From positions 151,097 to 215,096 of the forward strand of contig NZ_LFMW01000017.1 in the NCBI RefSeq assembly GCF_001050345.1: a stretch of DNA of 64,000 nucleotides, in the 5' to 3' direction. Under the pieces are notes generated by a model. The model was not told the DNA's origin, made no database searches, and worked only from the letters and a program-made list of their open reading frames with translations. This document shows, one piece after another, positions 53,673 through 62,381 of this stretch. Made by a program: the position numbers and the translations under genes. Each line of letters opens with the position of its first letter. Positions within the stretch are counted from its first letter, which is position 1. This DNA comes from Pseudomonas fildesensis (GTDB lineage: Bacteria > Pseudomonadota > Gammaproteobacteria > Pseudomonadales > Pseudomonadaceae).

Positions 53673-54221
53673 ATGCGCTTTTCGCCTGGCCTGTTAATTT
53701 TGCTGCCCCTCATGAGCCCCTTGGCTCACGCCGAACTGGTCGATGATGTGTTTGATCGCGGCGAACTGCGTATCGCGCTTGAAGCCAACACCCCGCCGTT
53801 CAACTTCAAGGAAGGCGACAAACTCACCGGCTTCGAAGTGGAACTGGGCGAGCAACTGGCCAAGGAAATGGACGTACGCCCCTCGTTTATCACTACCGAT
53901 GACGCCGATCTATTGCCCGGCGTTGAAACCGGCAAATACGACGTGGCCATCAACCATATTGCTATGACTGCCGAGCTGCAGGATCGTTTCGATTTCAGTG
54001 AGGCTTATCGGGAGAAGCCGGAGTTGGCGATTCCGTTTCAGAAGGGCAACCCGGCGTTCAAGGCGAGTTTGGACAAGGCGCTGCAACGCGTGAAGGCCGA
54101 TGGCCGCTTGAAGGAACTGACGAAGAAGTGGCTGGAGCCGGAACCCAAACAAGGAGCCGACTTGCCGGCTCCTACAGGTGCTTCAGCGCCTGTGCCGCCT
54201 CAGGCAACTCCAGCTCACTGA
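53673..54221 (+). CDS. Truncated amino-acid-type solute-binding protein (family 3)
   Basis: 182 residues with a signal peptide (ending SPLAHA). Lobe I of a family-3 binding protein follows: LRIALEANTPPFNFKEGDKLTGFEVELGEQLAKEM to DRFDFSEAYREKPEL. Normally some 90 residues of lobe II come next. Here the sequence jumps to the closing helices (FKASLDKALQRVKADGRLKELTKKWL), so most of lobe II is missing by an in-frame deletion. The last ~20 residues (Pro/Ala-rich) are encoded by a REP-like unit and overlap the convergent DUF523 gene by 50 bases. AGGAG lies 5 bases before the ATG. It probably cannot bind ligand normally; it may be a decaying gene. Confidence 0.75.
   Translation: MRFSPGLLILLPLMSPLAHAELVDDVFDRGELRIALEANTPPFNFKEGDKLTGFEVELGEQLAKEMDVRPSFITTDDADLLPGVETGKYDVAINHIAMTAELQDRFDFSEAYREKPELAIPFQKGNPAFKASLDKALQRVKADGRLKELTKKWLEPEPKQGADLPAPTGASAPVPPQATPAH
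54152..54176. repeat. REP-like half unit (family D) inside the 3' end of the truncated binding-protein gene
   Basis: GGAGCCGACTTGCCGGCTCC forms a hairpin and matches the family D unit at 61424. It is read as coding sequence for Pro/Ala residues, an unusual place for a REP unit. Confidence 0.65.
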
Positions 54222-54654
54222 ACACCTGCACCCCATGGCGTTTGAGCAGCGCCGCCGTCACGCCTTCGCCGCTCACTTTCACACCGGTGAAAGTGCCGTC
54301 GTAGGTCAGCAGGTTACCGCAGGACGGGCTGTTGGCCTTGAGCACAGCGATGCGGATGTGGTGGCGCTGCACCAGCGCCAACGCCTGGCGGGCGCCGTCA
54401 AGGAAGGCGGCGCTGAAGTCTTCGCCCTCGGCCGTCAGCACCTGGGCGCGGCCCTCCCACACATCGACGCCCTGCCCGCCCGGAATCTCGGCGGAGGGCC
54501 TGGGTGTCGGCAAACCACCCGCGACTTCCGGGCAGATCGCAACCACGCGACCTTCGGCCTGCCACGCCGCCAGTTGGTCGAACGGCCCGCTGGCCCCGCC
54601 GTCGTAGCGCACCTTGTGCCCAAGCAGACAACGGCTGATCAGAATCTTTTCCAT
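54172..54654 (-). CDS. DUF523 protein
   Basis: 160 residues, the usual size. Conserved DUF523 cysteines are at CLLGHKVRYDG (residue 9), AICPEVAGGLPTPRPSAEI and KANSPSCGN. These resemble a 2-thiouracil desulfurase-like, metal- or Fe-S-binding site. The exact cellular role is not settled. Its start lies 2 bases after the stop of the 2-oxoglutarate oxygenase gene, so translation is probably coupled. Confidence 0.88.
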   Translation of the reverse strand: MEKILISRCLLGHKVRYDGGASGPFDQLAAWQAEGRVVAICPEVAGGLPTPRPSAEIPGGQGVDVWEGRAQVLTAEGEDFSAAFLDGARQALALVQRHHIRIAVLKANSPSCGNLLTYDGTFTGVKVSGEGVTAALLKRHGVQVFSELELPEAAQALKHL

Positions 54655-54656
54655 GC

Positions 54657-55289
54657 TTAAAACGGCTCGTTACCCCGACGGCGAAACCAGCCGGTCAGGG
54701 ACAGGCGTTCGCGCGTAGCGGGCAGGACTTCATGGGGCACTTCCCCCGACAGGAACACCACCAGGCTTCCACCGGTGGGTACCACATCGTATTCGACGCC
54801 GCCCTTGAGGTACATGCGCAACTGGCCACCATGCTCAGGCAGCCAGGCGTCGTTCAAGTAGAGCACCGCCGAAACCATGCGTCGGTCGTCGTCACGAAAA
54901 CGGTCCAGATGCTTGAGGTAGAACGCCCCCGGCGGGTACATCGCGAAATGGCTTTCGAAATCTTCCAGGCCCAGGAACAGGCTGCGGTTCATCGCCAGGC
55001 GCACGCCGTCCATCAACGCCATGTAGTTGCCACAGACAGCGGCATCGCCCTCTTCCAGCCACTGTATATGATCACCGCGAATGCCTTCGCGAATCTCCTG
55101 GGCCGGCCCGCGCCCCACCGCCGCCGGGGCCAATTCACCTTCGGCCGCACGTTTACGGCACTCAGCTGCCAGTTCCAGGGTCAGAGCCTGGGGCAGGAAG
55201 CCGTTTTGCTGCGACCAGCCTTTTTCGGCCAGGTCGTCGACAATGCGTTGCAGCAAGGGGTGATCGAGGGGTATTTGCATGGCGCGCAT
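54657..55289 (-). CDS. 2-oxoglutarate/Fe(II)-dependent oxygenase
   Basis: About 210 residues of the prolyl 4-hydroxylase-like fold. The iron triad is visible as HLDRFRDDD (His-x-Asp) and VPHEVLP (distal His), with Arg in TRERLSLTGWF binding 2-oxoglutarate. LYLNDAWLPEHGGQLRMY and LVVFLSGEVPHEV are family segments. It probably hydroxylates a protein or small molecule; the target is unknown. Starts at 55298, 55289 and 55280 are all possible; 55289 is a compromise without a strong ribosome site. In operon with DUF523. Confidence 0.85.
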   Translation of the reverse strand: MRAMQIPLDHPLLQRIVDDLAEKGWSQQNGFLPQALTLELAAECRKRAAEGELAPAAVGRGPAQEIREGIRGDHIQWLEEGDAAVCGNYMALMDGVRLAMNRSLFLGLEDFESHFAMYPPGAFYLKHLDRFRDDDRRMVSAVLYLNDAWLPEHGGQLRMYLKGGVEYDVVPTGGSLVVFLSGEVPHEVLPATRERLSLTGWFRRRGNEPF

Positions 55290-55420
55290 AGTATCCATAC
55301 GCCTGTGAATCCGACAGAGCCGCCGAGCGTCTGAATACACTTTAGTCAGGTGACTGATAGGACTTCTCGACAAATCCTACGCCCGACACGGACAATAGTG
55401 GCCGACTGACAGGAGTCCAT

Positions 55421-56173
55421 ATGCGTCGTTTGTTTTTTTCCTTGCTGATGTTCTGCGTTTTGCCTGCTTGGGCAGACAGCCATGACCAGTTGTATAAGGT
55501 CGCCGGCTGGGCCGAACAACGTGCGCATTTCAATGACGCCCTCAGTGCCGCTCAGCAGCGCTACCGCAATAGCCTGCCGCCAGCGGTGTACCAGGCGTTG
55601 GTGGACAACAGCAGTAAGCGTTTTGCCGCCCAGGCTATGGACCAGCGCGCCGAAGCCCAATTGCGTAAAAACCTGGCGGACCCCGCGCCTGCGCTGGCGT
55701 TTTTCCAGTCACCGCTGGGTCGCAAGATTGTCGCCGCCGAATTGCTGGCCACCCGCCGCGACCAGTTGGCGAAAAACGCCCAGGGCCTGCCGAAAATTGA
55801 AGCAGACGCCACCCGCAGCCTGATCATCGGCCACCTGGCCCAGGCGTTGCCCGCCCGTGAGGCCGGTGCCGAAGTCAGCCTGGCGATTGCCGGTGTGGCG
55901 GCCGACAGCTTGAGCCAGATGATTCCCGGCCTGCTGGGTGGAGGTCAGGCCCAGGGCATGTTGAATGGCCAGCGGGAACGGTTGATGCAACAGATCGGCA
56001 ATGACCTGAACAACACGCTGCTGTACGTTTATCGGGATTTGTCCGACCCGGAACTGGAAGAGTTCGCCACGTTTGCGGAGTCGCCGGAGGGTAAGGCGTA
56101 TTACCAGGCGGCGTTGGCGGCCATTCGTGCAGGGCTTGCAGTGGGCCAGAGCACCTCAAGCCTGACACCGTAA
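55421..56173 (+). CDS. DUF2059 secreted protein
   Basis: 250 residues with a signal peptide (MRRLFFSLLMFCVLPAWA). It is helical throughout, with two DUF2059-like repeats; the second contains YVYRDLSDPELEEFATFAESPEGKAYYQAALAAI. AGGAG lies 5 bases before the ATG. The periplasmic function is unknown. It is divergent from the oxygenase gene across 131 bases. Confidence 0.82.
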   Translation: MRRLFFSLLMFCVLPAWADSHDQLYKVAGWAEQRAHFNDALSAAQQRYRNSLPPAVYQALVDNSSKRFAAQAMDQRAEAQLRKNLADPAPALAFFQSPLGRKIVAAELLATRRDQLAKNAQGLPKIEADATRSLIIGHLAQALPAREAGAEVSLAIAGVAADSLSQMIPGLLGGGQAQGMLNGQRERLMQQIGNDLNNTLLYVYRDLSDPELEEFATFAESPEGKAYYQAALAAIRAGLAVGQSTSSLTP

Positions 56174-56178
56174 AAAAA

Positions 56179-56267
56179 TGTGGGAGGGGGCTTGCTCCCG
56201 ATGGCGGCAGTTCAGTCGATGCATACGTTGACTGACCCACCGCCATCGGGAGCAGCCCCCTCCCACA
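56179..56267. repeat. REP-type element, family B
   Basis: TGTGGGAGGGGGCTTGCTCC and the complementary unit ending CCCCCTCCCACA, with GATGGCGG/CCGCCATC arms. It lies between convergent genes. Confidence 0.88.
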
Positions 56268-56278
56268 TTTGGACTGCG

Positions 56279-57220
56279 TTATTTCAGGTGGTCGGTGAGG
56301 TACTTGAAGTACTGCTCGCGTATCTCGGGAATCTCATTCGCCAGATGGTGCCTGCCACGCTGCAACATCAACACCTCGGGCTGATCAAACTTGTCGCGCA
56401 GCACCTGCAAGTTGTGCTGCCAATCCACCGTCATGTCTTCCTCACCCTGCACAATCACCGGCCGCCTGGTGCTGCGCGGCGCGGCTTCGATGCGTTTGAT
56501 CCAGCGTGCCAGCGCCCCTACCCAGGCAGTAGGCAGTTGACGCGGTTGTAGCGGATCAGCTTCCAGGAACGGCTTGAATTGAGGGTCGTTGGTGTTCTCG
56601 CTGAACCGCCGGGCGATGCCTTTGACGAACGGCCGCAGCAGGTAATAACTCAGTTGCGACCAGCCCCACGCACGCGGCCGTACCAGGGGCGAGAGCAAAA
56701 ATGTCTTGCCCTGTGCAGGGCTGTCGGCGCCATGGTTGAGCAAGTGGTCCACCACCACCGCGCCGCCGGTGCTTTGCCCGAACAGGTGCCAGGGCTGCGG
56801 CAGTTGCAGCGCTTTAGCCTGGACGAACAGGGCCTGCACCACGTCCTGATACACCGCGAAATCATCGATGCTCGCGCGCGCGCCACTGGACAAGCCATGG
56901 CCCGGCAGGTCACAAGCGATCACCACAAACCCCTGGTCGAGCGCCCAATCCACCACGCTGCGGTAAAGCCCCATATGGTCGTAGAAACCGTGGAACATAA
57001 ACATCGTCGCCACCGGCACGGGCGGCCACCACACTTGCGCGACCACCTCAAAACCATCCACCTCGAAGTGCCCCAGGCGGCTCACAGCCGGCACCTTGCG
57101 TGATGCAAGGTCTAACCCATAGAACCGCTGATACACCCGCGCCTCGGCGCTGAGTGGTTGCGCATCCACCAGGGGCCGCAAGCTTTCGCGCAGATGATCA
57201 GGGTCAAAGGTAACGGGCAT
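56279..57220 (-). CDS. Alpha/beta hydrolase (lysophospholipase-like)
   Basis: 313 residues. The core alpha/beta hydrolase strand ATMFMFHGFYDHMGLYR is followed by VIACDLPGHGLSSG and the nucleophile elbow HLFGQSTGGAVVVDHLL (Ser in GQSTGG). Asp (VIVQGEEDMTVDW) and His (RGRHHLANE) complete the triad. It resembles monoglyceride lipase/lysophospholipase PldB-type enzymes. No signal peptide. The ATG at 57220 was preferred over 57286, which has no ribosome site. Divergent from the thioredoxin-like gene. Confidence 0.85.
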   Translation of the reverse strand: MPVTFDPDHLRESLRPLVDAQPLSAEARVYQRFYGLDLASRKVPAVSRLGHFEVDGFEVVAQVWWPPVPVATMFMFHGFYDHMGLYRSVVDWALDQGFVVIACDLPGHGLSSGARASIDDFAVYQDVVQALFVQAKALQLPQPWHLFGQSTGGAVVVDHLLNHGADSPAQGKTFLLSPLVRPRAWGWSQLSYYLLRPFVKGIARRFSENTNDPQFKPFLEADPLQPRQLPTAWVGALARWIKRIEAAPRSTRRPVIVQGEEDMTVDWQHNLQVLRDKFDQPEVLMLQRGRHHLANEIPEIREQYFKYLTDHLK

Positions 57221-57319
57221 AAAGGGTTCCAGACTTGCGGCGAAGATGAATATCGAGCTGCGATATTCATCTGTCCGGACAAGCATGGCAAGCTACGCGA
57301 CCTGCGAGGATACATCTGA

Positions 57320-57895
57320 ATGCGACGACCCTACCGTTCCGCCTTGTTCGCCAGCCTGATCCTGCTCATCTGCGCCGGCGTGCTGTGGGCGGCGTATGAC
57401 TGGTTCCAGGGGCGCTACCTGCGCGCCTTTAGCGAACACACGGCCGTATTCTCCGGCGACGCCCTGCGCCTGCCCGCCGAACTGACCGGCCCCGGTCCGA
57501 TTCGCCTGGTGCACTTCTGGGACCCGGCCTGCCCGTGCAATGTCGGCAACCAGCAACACTTGGGCGAATTGATCGAGCAGTACGCGCCCGAAGGCGTCGA
57601 ATTCTATGCCCTGCAAAAAGCCGGCAGCCACGGCCAACTGCCGAACAATCTGCGCAACATGAAAATTCTCGCCACCCTGCCCGGCGCCGATCAAGTGCCG
57701 GCCAGCCCGGCCGTGGGTATTTGGGATCGCACCGGCAAGCTCGCGTATTTCGGGCCGTACAGTGAGGGGCTGACGTGCAACGCCGGCAACAGCTTTATCG
57801 AGCCCATCCTGAAAGCCCTTCAAGAGGGGCGCGAAGTGAATGCCACTCACACCCTGGCGGTGGGCTGCTATTGTTCGTGGCCCAAAGGTTTGTAG
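57320..57895 (+). CDS. Membrane-anchored thioredoxin-like protein (DUF6436-type)
   Basis: 191 residues with an N-terminal membrane anchor (about 8-26) and a periplasmic thioredoxin-like fold: LVHFWDPACPCNVGN has CPC in place of CxxC, then GVEFYALQK, SPAVGIWDRTGKLAYFGPY (cis-Pro side). A C-terminal pair CYCSWPKG adds two more Cys. It could handle copper or disulfides in the periplasm. Same direction as the acylase gene, 31 bases upstream of it, so probably co-transcribed. Confidence 0.75.
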   Translation: MRRPYRSALFASLILLICAGVLWAAYDWFQGRYLRAFSEHTAVFSGDALRLPAELTGPGPIRLVHFWDPACPCNVGNQQHLGELIEQYAPEGVEFYALQKAGSHGQLPNNLRNMKILATLPGADQVPASPAVGIWDRTGKLAYFGPYSEGLTCNAGNSFIEPILKALQEGREVNATHTLAVGCYCSWPKGL

Positions 57896-57926
57896 TTAGT
57901 TACCCCTCTCTTGGTAAGGAAAGTTG

Positions 57927-60281
57927 ATGAAGCGCGTCTTGCGGGTTCTCGCGGTTCTGGTGGTGCTGATCGCCCTGGGCGCCGGCTGGTACGTGTACAG
58001 CAAGCAACCGACCCGCCAGGGCACGGTGACGCTGGCCAACCTGCAAGGCTCGGTCACCGTGCGCTACGACGACCGTGGCGTGCCGCACATTCGCGCCGAG
58101 AACGAGACCGACCTGTACCGCGCCCTGGGCTATGTGCATGCCCAGGACCGGCTGTTCCAGATGGAGATCATGCGGCGCCTGGCCCGTGGCGAGTTGGCCG
58201 AAGTGCTGGGGCCGAAGGTACTGGAGACCGACAAGCTGTTTCGCAGCCTGCGCATTCGCGACCGCGCCGCCACCTATGCCGCACAACTCGACCATGAGTC
58301 CGCGCACTGGAAGGCCCTGCAAGCCTATCTGGACGGCATCAACCAGTATCAGGACAACCACGCCAGCCCCATGGAGTTCGACGTGCTGGGCATCCCCAAG
58401 CGGCCGTTTACCGCCGAGGACACCATCAGCGTCGCCGGGTACATGGCCTACAGCTTTGCCGCCGCGTTTCGTACCGAGCCCCTGCTGACTTACGTACGCG
58501 ACCAGTTGGGCAGCGATTACCTGAAAGTCTTCGACCTCGACTGGCAACCCAAGGGCGCGCTCAACCTCGCTGCCAGCGACTGGCAAACTCTCGGCGTCAT
58601 CGCCTCCCTGAGCGAGCAGGCCCTGGCCGAAAACGGCTTGCCGCAGTTCGAAGGGAGCAACGCCTGGGCCATCAGCGGCAACCGCACCCAAAGCGGCAAG
58701 CCGTTGCTGGCGGGTGACCCGCATATTCGTTTCTCGGTGCCGTCGGTATGGTACGAGGCGCAACTCTCGGCGCCGGGTTTTGAGCTGTACGGCTATCACA
58801 ACGCGCTGGTGCCGACGGCGTTCCTGGGGCACAACCTGGATTTCGGCTGGAGCCTGACCATGTTCCAGAACGACGACCTCGACCTGATCGCCGAGAAGGT
58901 CAACCCGGACAACGCCAACCAAGTCTGGTACCACGGCCAGTGGGTCGACATGACCCACAGCGAGCAGCACATTGCGGTCAAGGGCCAGCCGCCGGTCACC
59001 CTCACCCTGCGCCAGTCGCCACACGGTCCGATCATCAATGACGTGCTCGGCGAGAATGCCGGCAAGACGCCGATTGCCATGTGGTGGGCGTTCCTCGACA
59101 CCCAGAACCCGATCCTCGAAGGCTTCTACCAGCTCAACCGCGCCGACACCCTGGCCAAGGCCCGCGCCGCAGCCGCCAAGGTCTCGGCGCCGGGTCTGAA
59201 CATCGTGTGGGCGAATGCCAAGGGCGATATCGGTTGGTGGGCGGCGGCGCAGTTGCCGATCCGCCCCGTCGGCACCCACCCCGGCTTTATCCTCGATGGC
59301 AGCACCGACCAGGCGGACAAGCTGGGCTTCTACCCTTTCAGCGCCAACCCCCAGGAAGAGAACCCGGCGCGCGGCTATGTGGTGTCCGCCAACGCCCAGC
59401 CGGTATCACCCACCGGCCTGGAGATTCCCGGTTATTACAACCTGGCCGACCGTGGCCAGCAGTTGAACGCTCAGTTGAGCGACAAGAGCGTGAAGTGGAA
59501 TGTGACCAACAGCCAGGCCTTGCAACTGGGCACCACCACCACTTTCGGCCCGCGCCTGCTGGCGCCGTTGTTGCCGGTGCTGCGTGAGGTGGTCAAAGAC
59601 CCGGCGCAGTTGAAGCTGGTGGAACAACTGGCCAGTTGGAAAGGCGACTACCCGCTCGATTCCACCAGCGCCACGCTGTTCAACCAGTTCCTGTTCAACC
59701 TCGCCGATGCGGCTTTCCACCCGAAACTCGGCGACGGCATGTTCAAGACCCTGCTCAGCACCCGCGTAGTCGACGCCGCCTTGCCACGCCTGGCCGCGTC
59801 GCCGGACTCGCCTTGGTGGGACGGCAAGCGTGCCGACACCGTCAAGCTCGCCTGGGACAATAGCCTGGCGCACCTCAAGGCCACGTTCGGTGATGACCCA
59901 AGCCAGTGGCAATGGGGCAAGGCGCACACCCTGACCCACGGCCATCCGTTGGGTTCGCAGAAACCGTTGGACCTGATCGTCAATGTCGGCCCGTTCCCGG
60001 CGCCCGGCACCCACGAAGTGCCGAACAACCAGTCAGCGAATATCGGCCCAGCGCCATGGCCGGTGACCTACGGCCCGTCGACCCGCCGCCTGATCGACTT
60101 CGCCGACGTGCCCCACGCCCTGACCATCAACCCGGTCGGCCAAAGCGGTGTGCCGTTCGACAAGCACTATGGGGATCAAGCCGAGACGTATATCGAGGGC
60201 GGCTATGAACAGGCGCACTTCAGCGATGAGGAAGTGACGGCCAATACGCGCGGTACGCTCAAGCTGCTGCCGGCACGCTGA
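57927..60281 (+). CDS. Penicillin acylase family Ntn-hydrolase (probable N-acyl-homoserine lactone acylase)
   Basis: 784 residues. A signal anchor at 4-22 and an alpha-subunit region to about 243 precede the autoprocessing site GSNAWAISG, with the catalytic Ser at 244 as new beta-chain N-terminus. The long beta-chain has GDPHIRFSVPSVWYEAQL, GHNLDFGWSLTMFQNDDLD and HGPIINDVLGEN. It is exported to the periplasm. In PAO1 the gene next to spuH at this place (PA0305, HacB) is an AHL acylase able to quench quorum sensing; matching order suggests the same here. Substrate not proven by sequence. AAGGA lies 6 bases before the ATG. Confidence 0.88.
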   Translation: MKRVLRVLAVLVVLIALGAGWYVYSKQPTRQGTVTLANLQGSVTVRYDDRGVPHIRAENETDLYRALGYVHAQDRLFQMEIMRRLARGELAEVLGPKVLETDKLFRSLRIRDRAATYAAQLDHESAHWKALQAYLDGINQYQDNHASPMEFDVLGIPKRPFTAEDTISVAGYMAYSFAAAFRTEPLLTYVRDQLGSDYLKVFDLDWQPKGALNLAASDWQTLGVIASLSEQALAENGLPQFEGSNAWAISGNRTQSGKPLLAGDPHIRFSVPSVWYEAQLSAPGFELYGYHNALVPTAFLGHNLDFGWSLTMFQNDDLDLIAEKVNPDNANQVWYHGQWVDMTHSEQHIAVKGQPPVTLTLRQSPHGPIINDVLGENAGKTPIAMWWAFLDTQNPILEGFYQLNRADTLAKARAAAAKVSAPGLNIVWANAKGDIGWWAAAQLPIRPVGTHPGFILDGSTDQADKLGFYPFSANPQEENPARGYVVSANAQPVSPTGLEIPGYYNLADRGQQLNAQLSDKSVKWNVTNSQALQLGTTTTFGPRLLAPLLPVLREVVKDPAQLKLVEQLASWKGDYPLDSTSATLFNQFLFNLADAAFHPKLGDGMFKTLLSTRVVDAALPRLAASPDSPWWDGKRADTVKLAWDNSLAHLKATFGDDPSQWQWGKAHTLTHGHPLGSQKPLDLIVNVGPFPAPGTHEVPNNQSANIGPAPWPVTYGPSTRRLIDFADVPHALTINPVGQSGVPFDKHYGDQAETYIEGGYEQAHFSDEEVTANTRGTLKLLPAR

Positions 60282-60393
60282 TGATCGTTCCCACGCTCTG
60301 CGTGGGAATGCCGCCTGGGACGCTCCGCGTCCCGAAGGAGGGTGACGCAGAGCGTCACGGGATGCATTCCCACGCGGAGCGTAGGAACGATCA
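60282..60393. repeat. REP-type element, family A (paired units)
   Basis: Left unit TGATCGTTCCCACGCTCTGC and right unit ending GGAACGATCA, with GACGCTCCGCGTC and GACGCAGAGCGTC hairpins. It lies between convergent acylase and regulator genes. Confidence 0.88.
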
Positions 60394-60420
60394 AAACAGT
60401 TGATCTGCGGTGTGTTCCGC

Positions 60421-61386
60421 TTAGACCGGTGCCGCAAAGTTGAGCCTGAACTGTTGCGGCGTCACCCCCAGCCGACGGTTGAACACACTGCGCATGTGCT
60501 GGGCATCGCGAAAGCCGCATTGATAGGCCACGGTCTTCAGCGGTGCGTGGCTGCTCTCGAGCATCACCCGCGCTGCGTCCACCCGCGCCTGCTCGACAAA
60601 CTCCGCCGGGGTGGTTCGCGCTTCACGGGCGAACACACGGGAGAAGTTGCGCGCGCTCATATTGGCCGCCTTGGCCAGGTCGGCGATGGTCAGGTCTCCC
60701 GTCAGGTTCGCCAGCACGTACAACTGCACCAGCGCCACGGCCGACGTCGTTTCGGCATGGGGCGTAAGAAACGGGCTGAACTGCGACTGCCCGCCCGAGC
60801 GCTGGGTGAACACCACCAAGCGCTTGGCCACGCTCAGCGCCACTTCCGGGCCGTGGTCCTGGGCCAGCAGGTACAGCGACAGGTCGATGCCCGCCGTGAC
60901 CCCGGCCGAGGTGTAGAGGTTGCCGTCCTGCACGTAAAGGCGGTCGGCTTCGACCTGGGTCGAGGGGAATAGACGCGCCAGGTCAGCCGCATCGCCCCAA
61001 TGAGTGGTGACGGTTTTTCCCTCAAGCAGCCCGGCGCGCGCCAGCATGAAGGCGCCGTTGCAGATCGAACCAAACCGTTGCGCCCTGGCGGCGGCACCGC
61101 GCAGCCACTCATCAAACTGCGGGCCGAAATCTTCGAAGGGCAACTGCGGGCCGCCCGCTACCAGCAGCAAGTCATAGCCGTGCAGGGCTTCGCTGTAATG
61201 CCGGTGGGCCTGCAGCGACAGGCCGTTGGAGCAGGCCATGGTGCCGCGGCCCAAGCCGATGACTTCCAGTTGGTAGTGGTCTTGCGGCGCCAGGAACCGG
61301 TTGGCCTCGCAGAACACATCCATGGGGCCGGTCACATCCAGCGACTGGACACCGGGGAAGATCAGGACGGCGACGGTTTTGCCCAT
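60421..61386 (-). CDS. GlxA-family transcriptional regulator (DJ-1/PfpI + AraC domains)
   Basis: 321 residues. The N-terminal DJ-1/PfpI-like domain (about 4-190) has VAVLIFPGVQSLDVTGPMDVFCEAN and RFGSICNGAFMLARAGLLEGKTVTTHW, where Cys sits at the nucleophile elbow. The AraC DNA-binding domain (about 215-315) has LTIADLAKAANMSARNFSRVFAREARTTPAEFVEQARVDAAR and VAYQCGFRDAQHMRSVFNRRLGVTPQQFR. It probably activates the divergent HD-domain gene in response to a nitrogenous small molecule. Effector unknown. ATG at 61386. Confidence 0.92.
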   Translation of the reverse strand: MGKTVAVLIFPGVQSLDVTGPMDVFCEANRFLAPQDHYQLEVIGLGRGTMACSNGLSLQAHRHYSEALHGYDLLLVAGGPQLPFEDFGPQFDEWLRGAAARAQRFGSICNGAFMLARAGLLEGKTVTTHWGDAADLARLFPSTQVEADRLYVQDGNLYTSAGVTAGIDLSLYLLAQDHGPEVALSVAKRLVVFTQRSGGQSQFSPFLTPHAETTSAVALVQLYVLANLTGDLTIADLAKAANMSARNFSRVFAREARTTPAEFVEQARVDAARVMLESSHAPLKTVAYQCGFRDAQHMRSVFNRRLGVTPQQFRLNFAAPV

Positions 61387-61423
61387 GCTGCAGGCACCTC
61401 GGCTGTGTGGGGTCACCCAATTG

Positions 61424-61487
61424 TGTAGGAGCCGGCTTGCCGGCGATAGCGCCAATACGGCCGCCATCGCCGGCGAGCCGGCCTACA
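61424..61487. repeat. REP-type element, family D
   Basis: TGTAGGAGCCGGCTTGCCGG and its complement ending GCCTACA around GCGATAGCGCC/GCCGCCATCGC. It occupies the regulator-proximal part of the 229-base divergent region; the remainder must hold both promoters. Confidence 0.88.
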
Positions 61488-61615
61488 GGGCGGGGTGGCA
61501 CGATGTGGCGGCACATTGGCCGGGATCGCACCCCCGCCGCGATAGCCCCTTCGCGGGCGCGCGACCAGACTGGACTCCTCAGCGCCACTGCGGCGCTTTC
61601 TCGAGGATAACGACC

Positions 61616-62257
61616 ATGAGCACCACCATCGCGGGCATCAAGATCCCGGACAGCGCCCTGGCCAAGGCCACCACCGAGTACATCCGCGACGTCCAATCCG
61701 ACCTGCTTTACCACCACTCCCGCCGGGTATTTCTGTTCGGCGCACTGAGCGGCGAGCGCAAGCAGCTGGCCTACAATCCGGAGCTGCTGTACGTCGGCGC
61801 GATGTTCCATGACCTGGGTTTGGTGGAAGGCCATCGCAGCAAGGACGAGCGTTTCGAAGTGGACGGCGCCAACGCAGCGGCAGACTTCCTCAAGCCTTAC
61901 GGGCTGAGCGATGACGATATTGAACAGGTGTGGCTGTCGATCGCCTTGCACACCACGCCAGGCGTGCCGCAACACCTGCGCCCGACCGTAGCGCTGGTGA
62001 CCGCCGGTGTGGAAATGGACGTGCTGGGCTTGGACTATGCCGCGTTTACCAGCGTGCAGCGCGACGCGGTGGTGCATGCGCATCCACGGGGTGAAGGGTT
62101 CAAGGAGTGCATCATCTGCGCGTTTGCCGACGGCTTGCGCCATCGCCCGCAGACCACGTTTGGCAACGTGAAGACGGATGTGCTGGTGGATCAGGAGCCG
62201 GGGTTCAAGCCGATGAACTTTGTCGAGGTGATTCGCAGGTCGCCTTGGGCCGACTGA
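61616..62257 (+). CDS. HD-domain protein (cyanamide hydratase/phosphohydrolase-like)
   Basis: 213 residues. The HD metal site is distributed over YHHSRRVFLFG (His), AMFHDLGLV (His-Asp) and the later SIALHTTPGVP (His) and Asp. The layout resembles fungal-type cyanamide hydratase-related HD proteins rather than signalling phosphodiesterases. GAGGA lies upstream of the ATG. It is divergent from a GlxA-type regulator that likely controls it. Substrate not known. Confidence 0.85.
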   Translation: MSTTIAGIKIPDSALAKATTEYIRDVQSDLLYHHSRRVFLFGALSGERKQLAYNPELLYVGAMFHDLGLVEGHRSKDERFEVDGANAAADFLKPYGLSDDDIEQVWLSIALHTTPGVPQHLRPTVALVTAGVEMDVLGLDYAAFTSVQRDAVVHAHPRGEGFKECIICAFADGLRHRPQTTFGNVKTDVLVDQEPGFKPMNFVEVIRRSPWAD

Positions 62258-62260
62258 CAG

Positions 62261-62373
62261 GAACGTTCCCACGCGAGCGTGGGAATGCAGCCCTGGACGC
62301 GCAGCGTCCGCTCTTGAAGGCGTGACGCGGAGCGTCACAGGAGGCATTCCCACGCGGAGCGTGGGAACGATCA
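62261..62373. repeat. REP-type element, family A (paired units)
   Basis: Left unit GAACGTTCCCACGCGAGCGT (diverged) and right unit ending GGGAACGATCA, with GGACGCGCAGCGTCC and GACGCGGAGCGTCAC hairpins. It lies between the HD gene and convergent spuH. Confidence 0.85.
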
Positions 62374-62381
62374 TTACCTGA

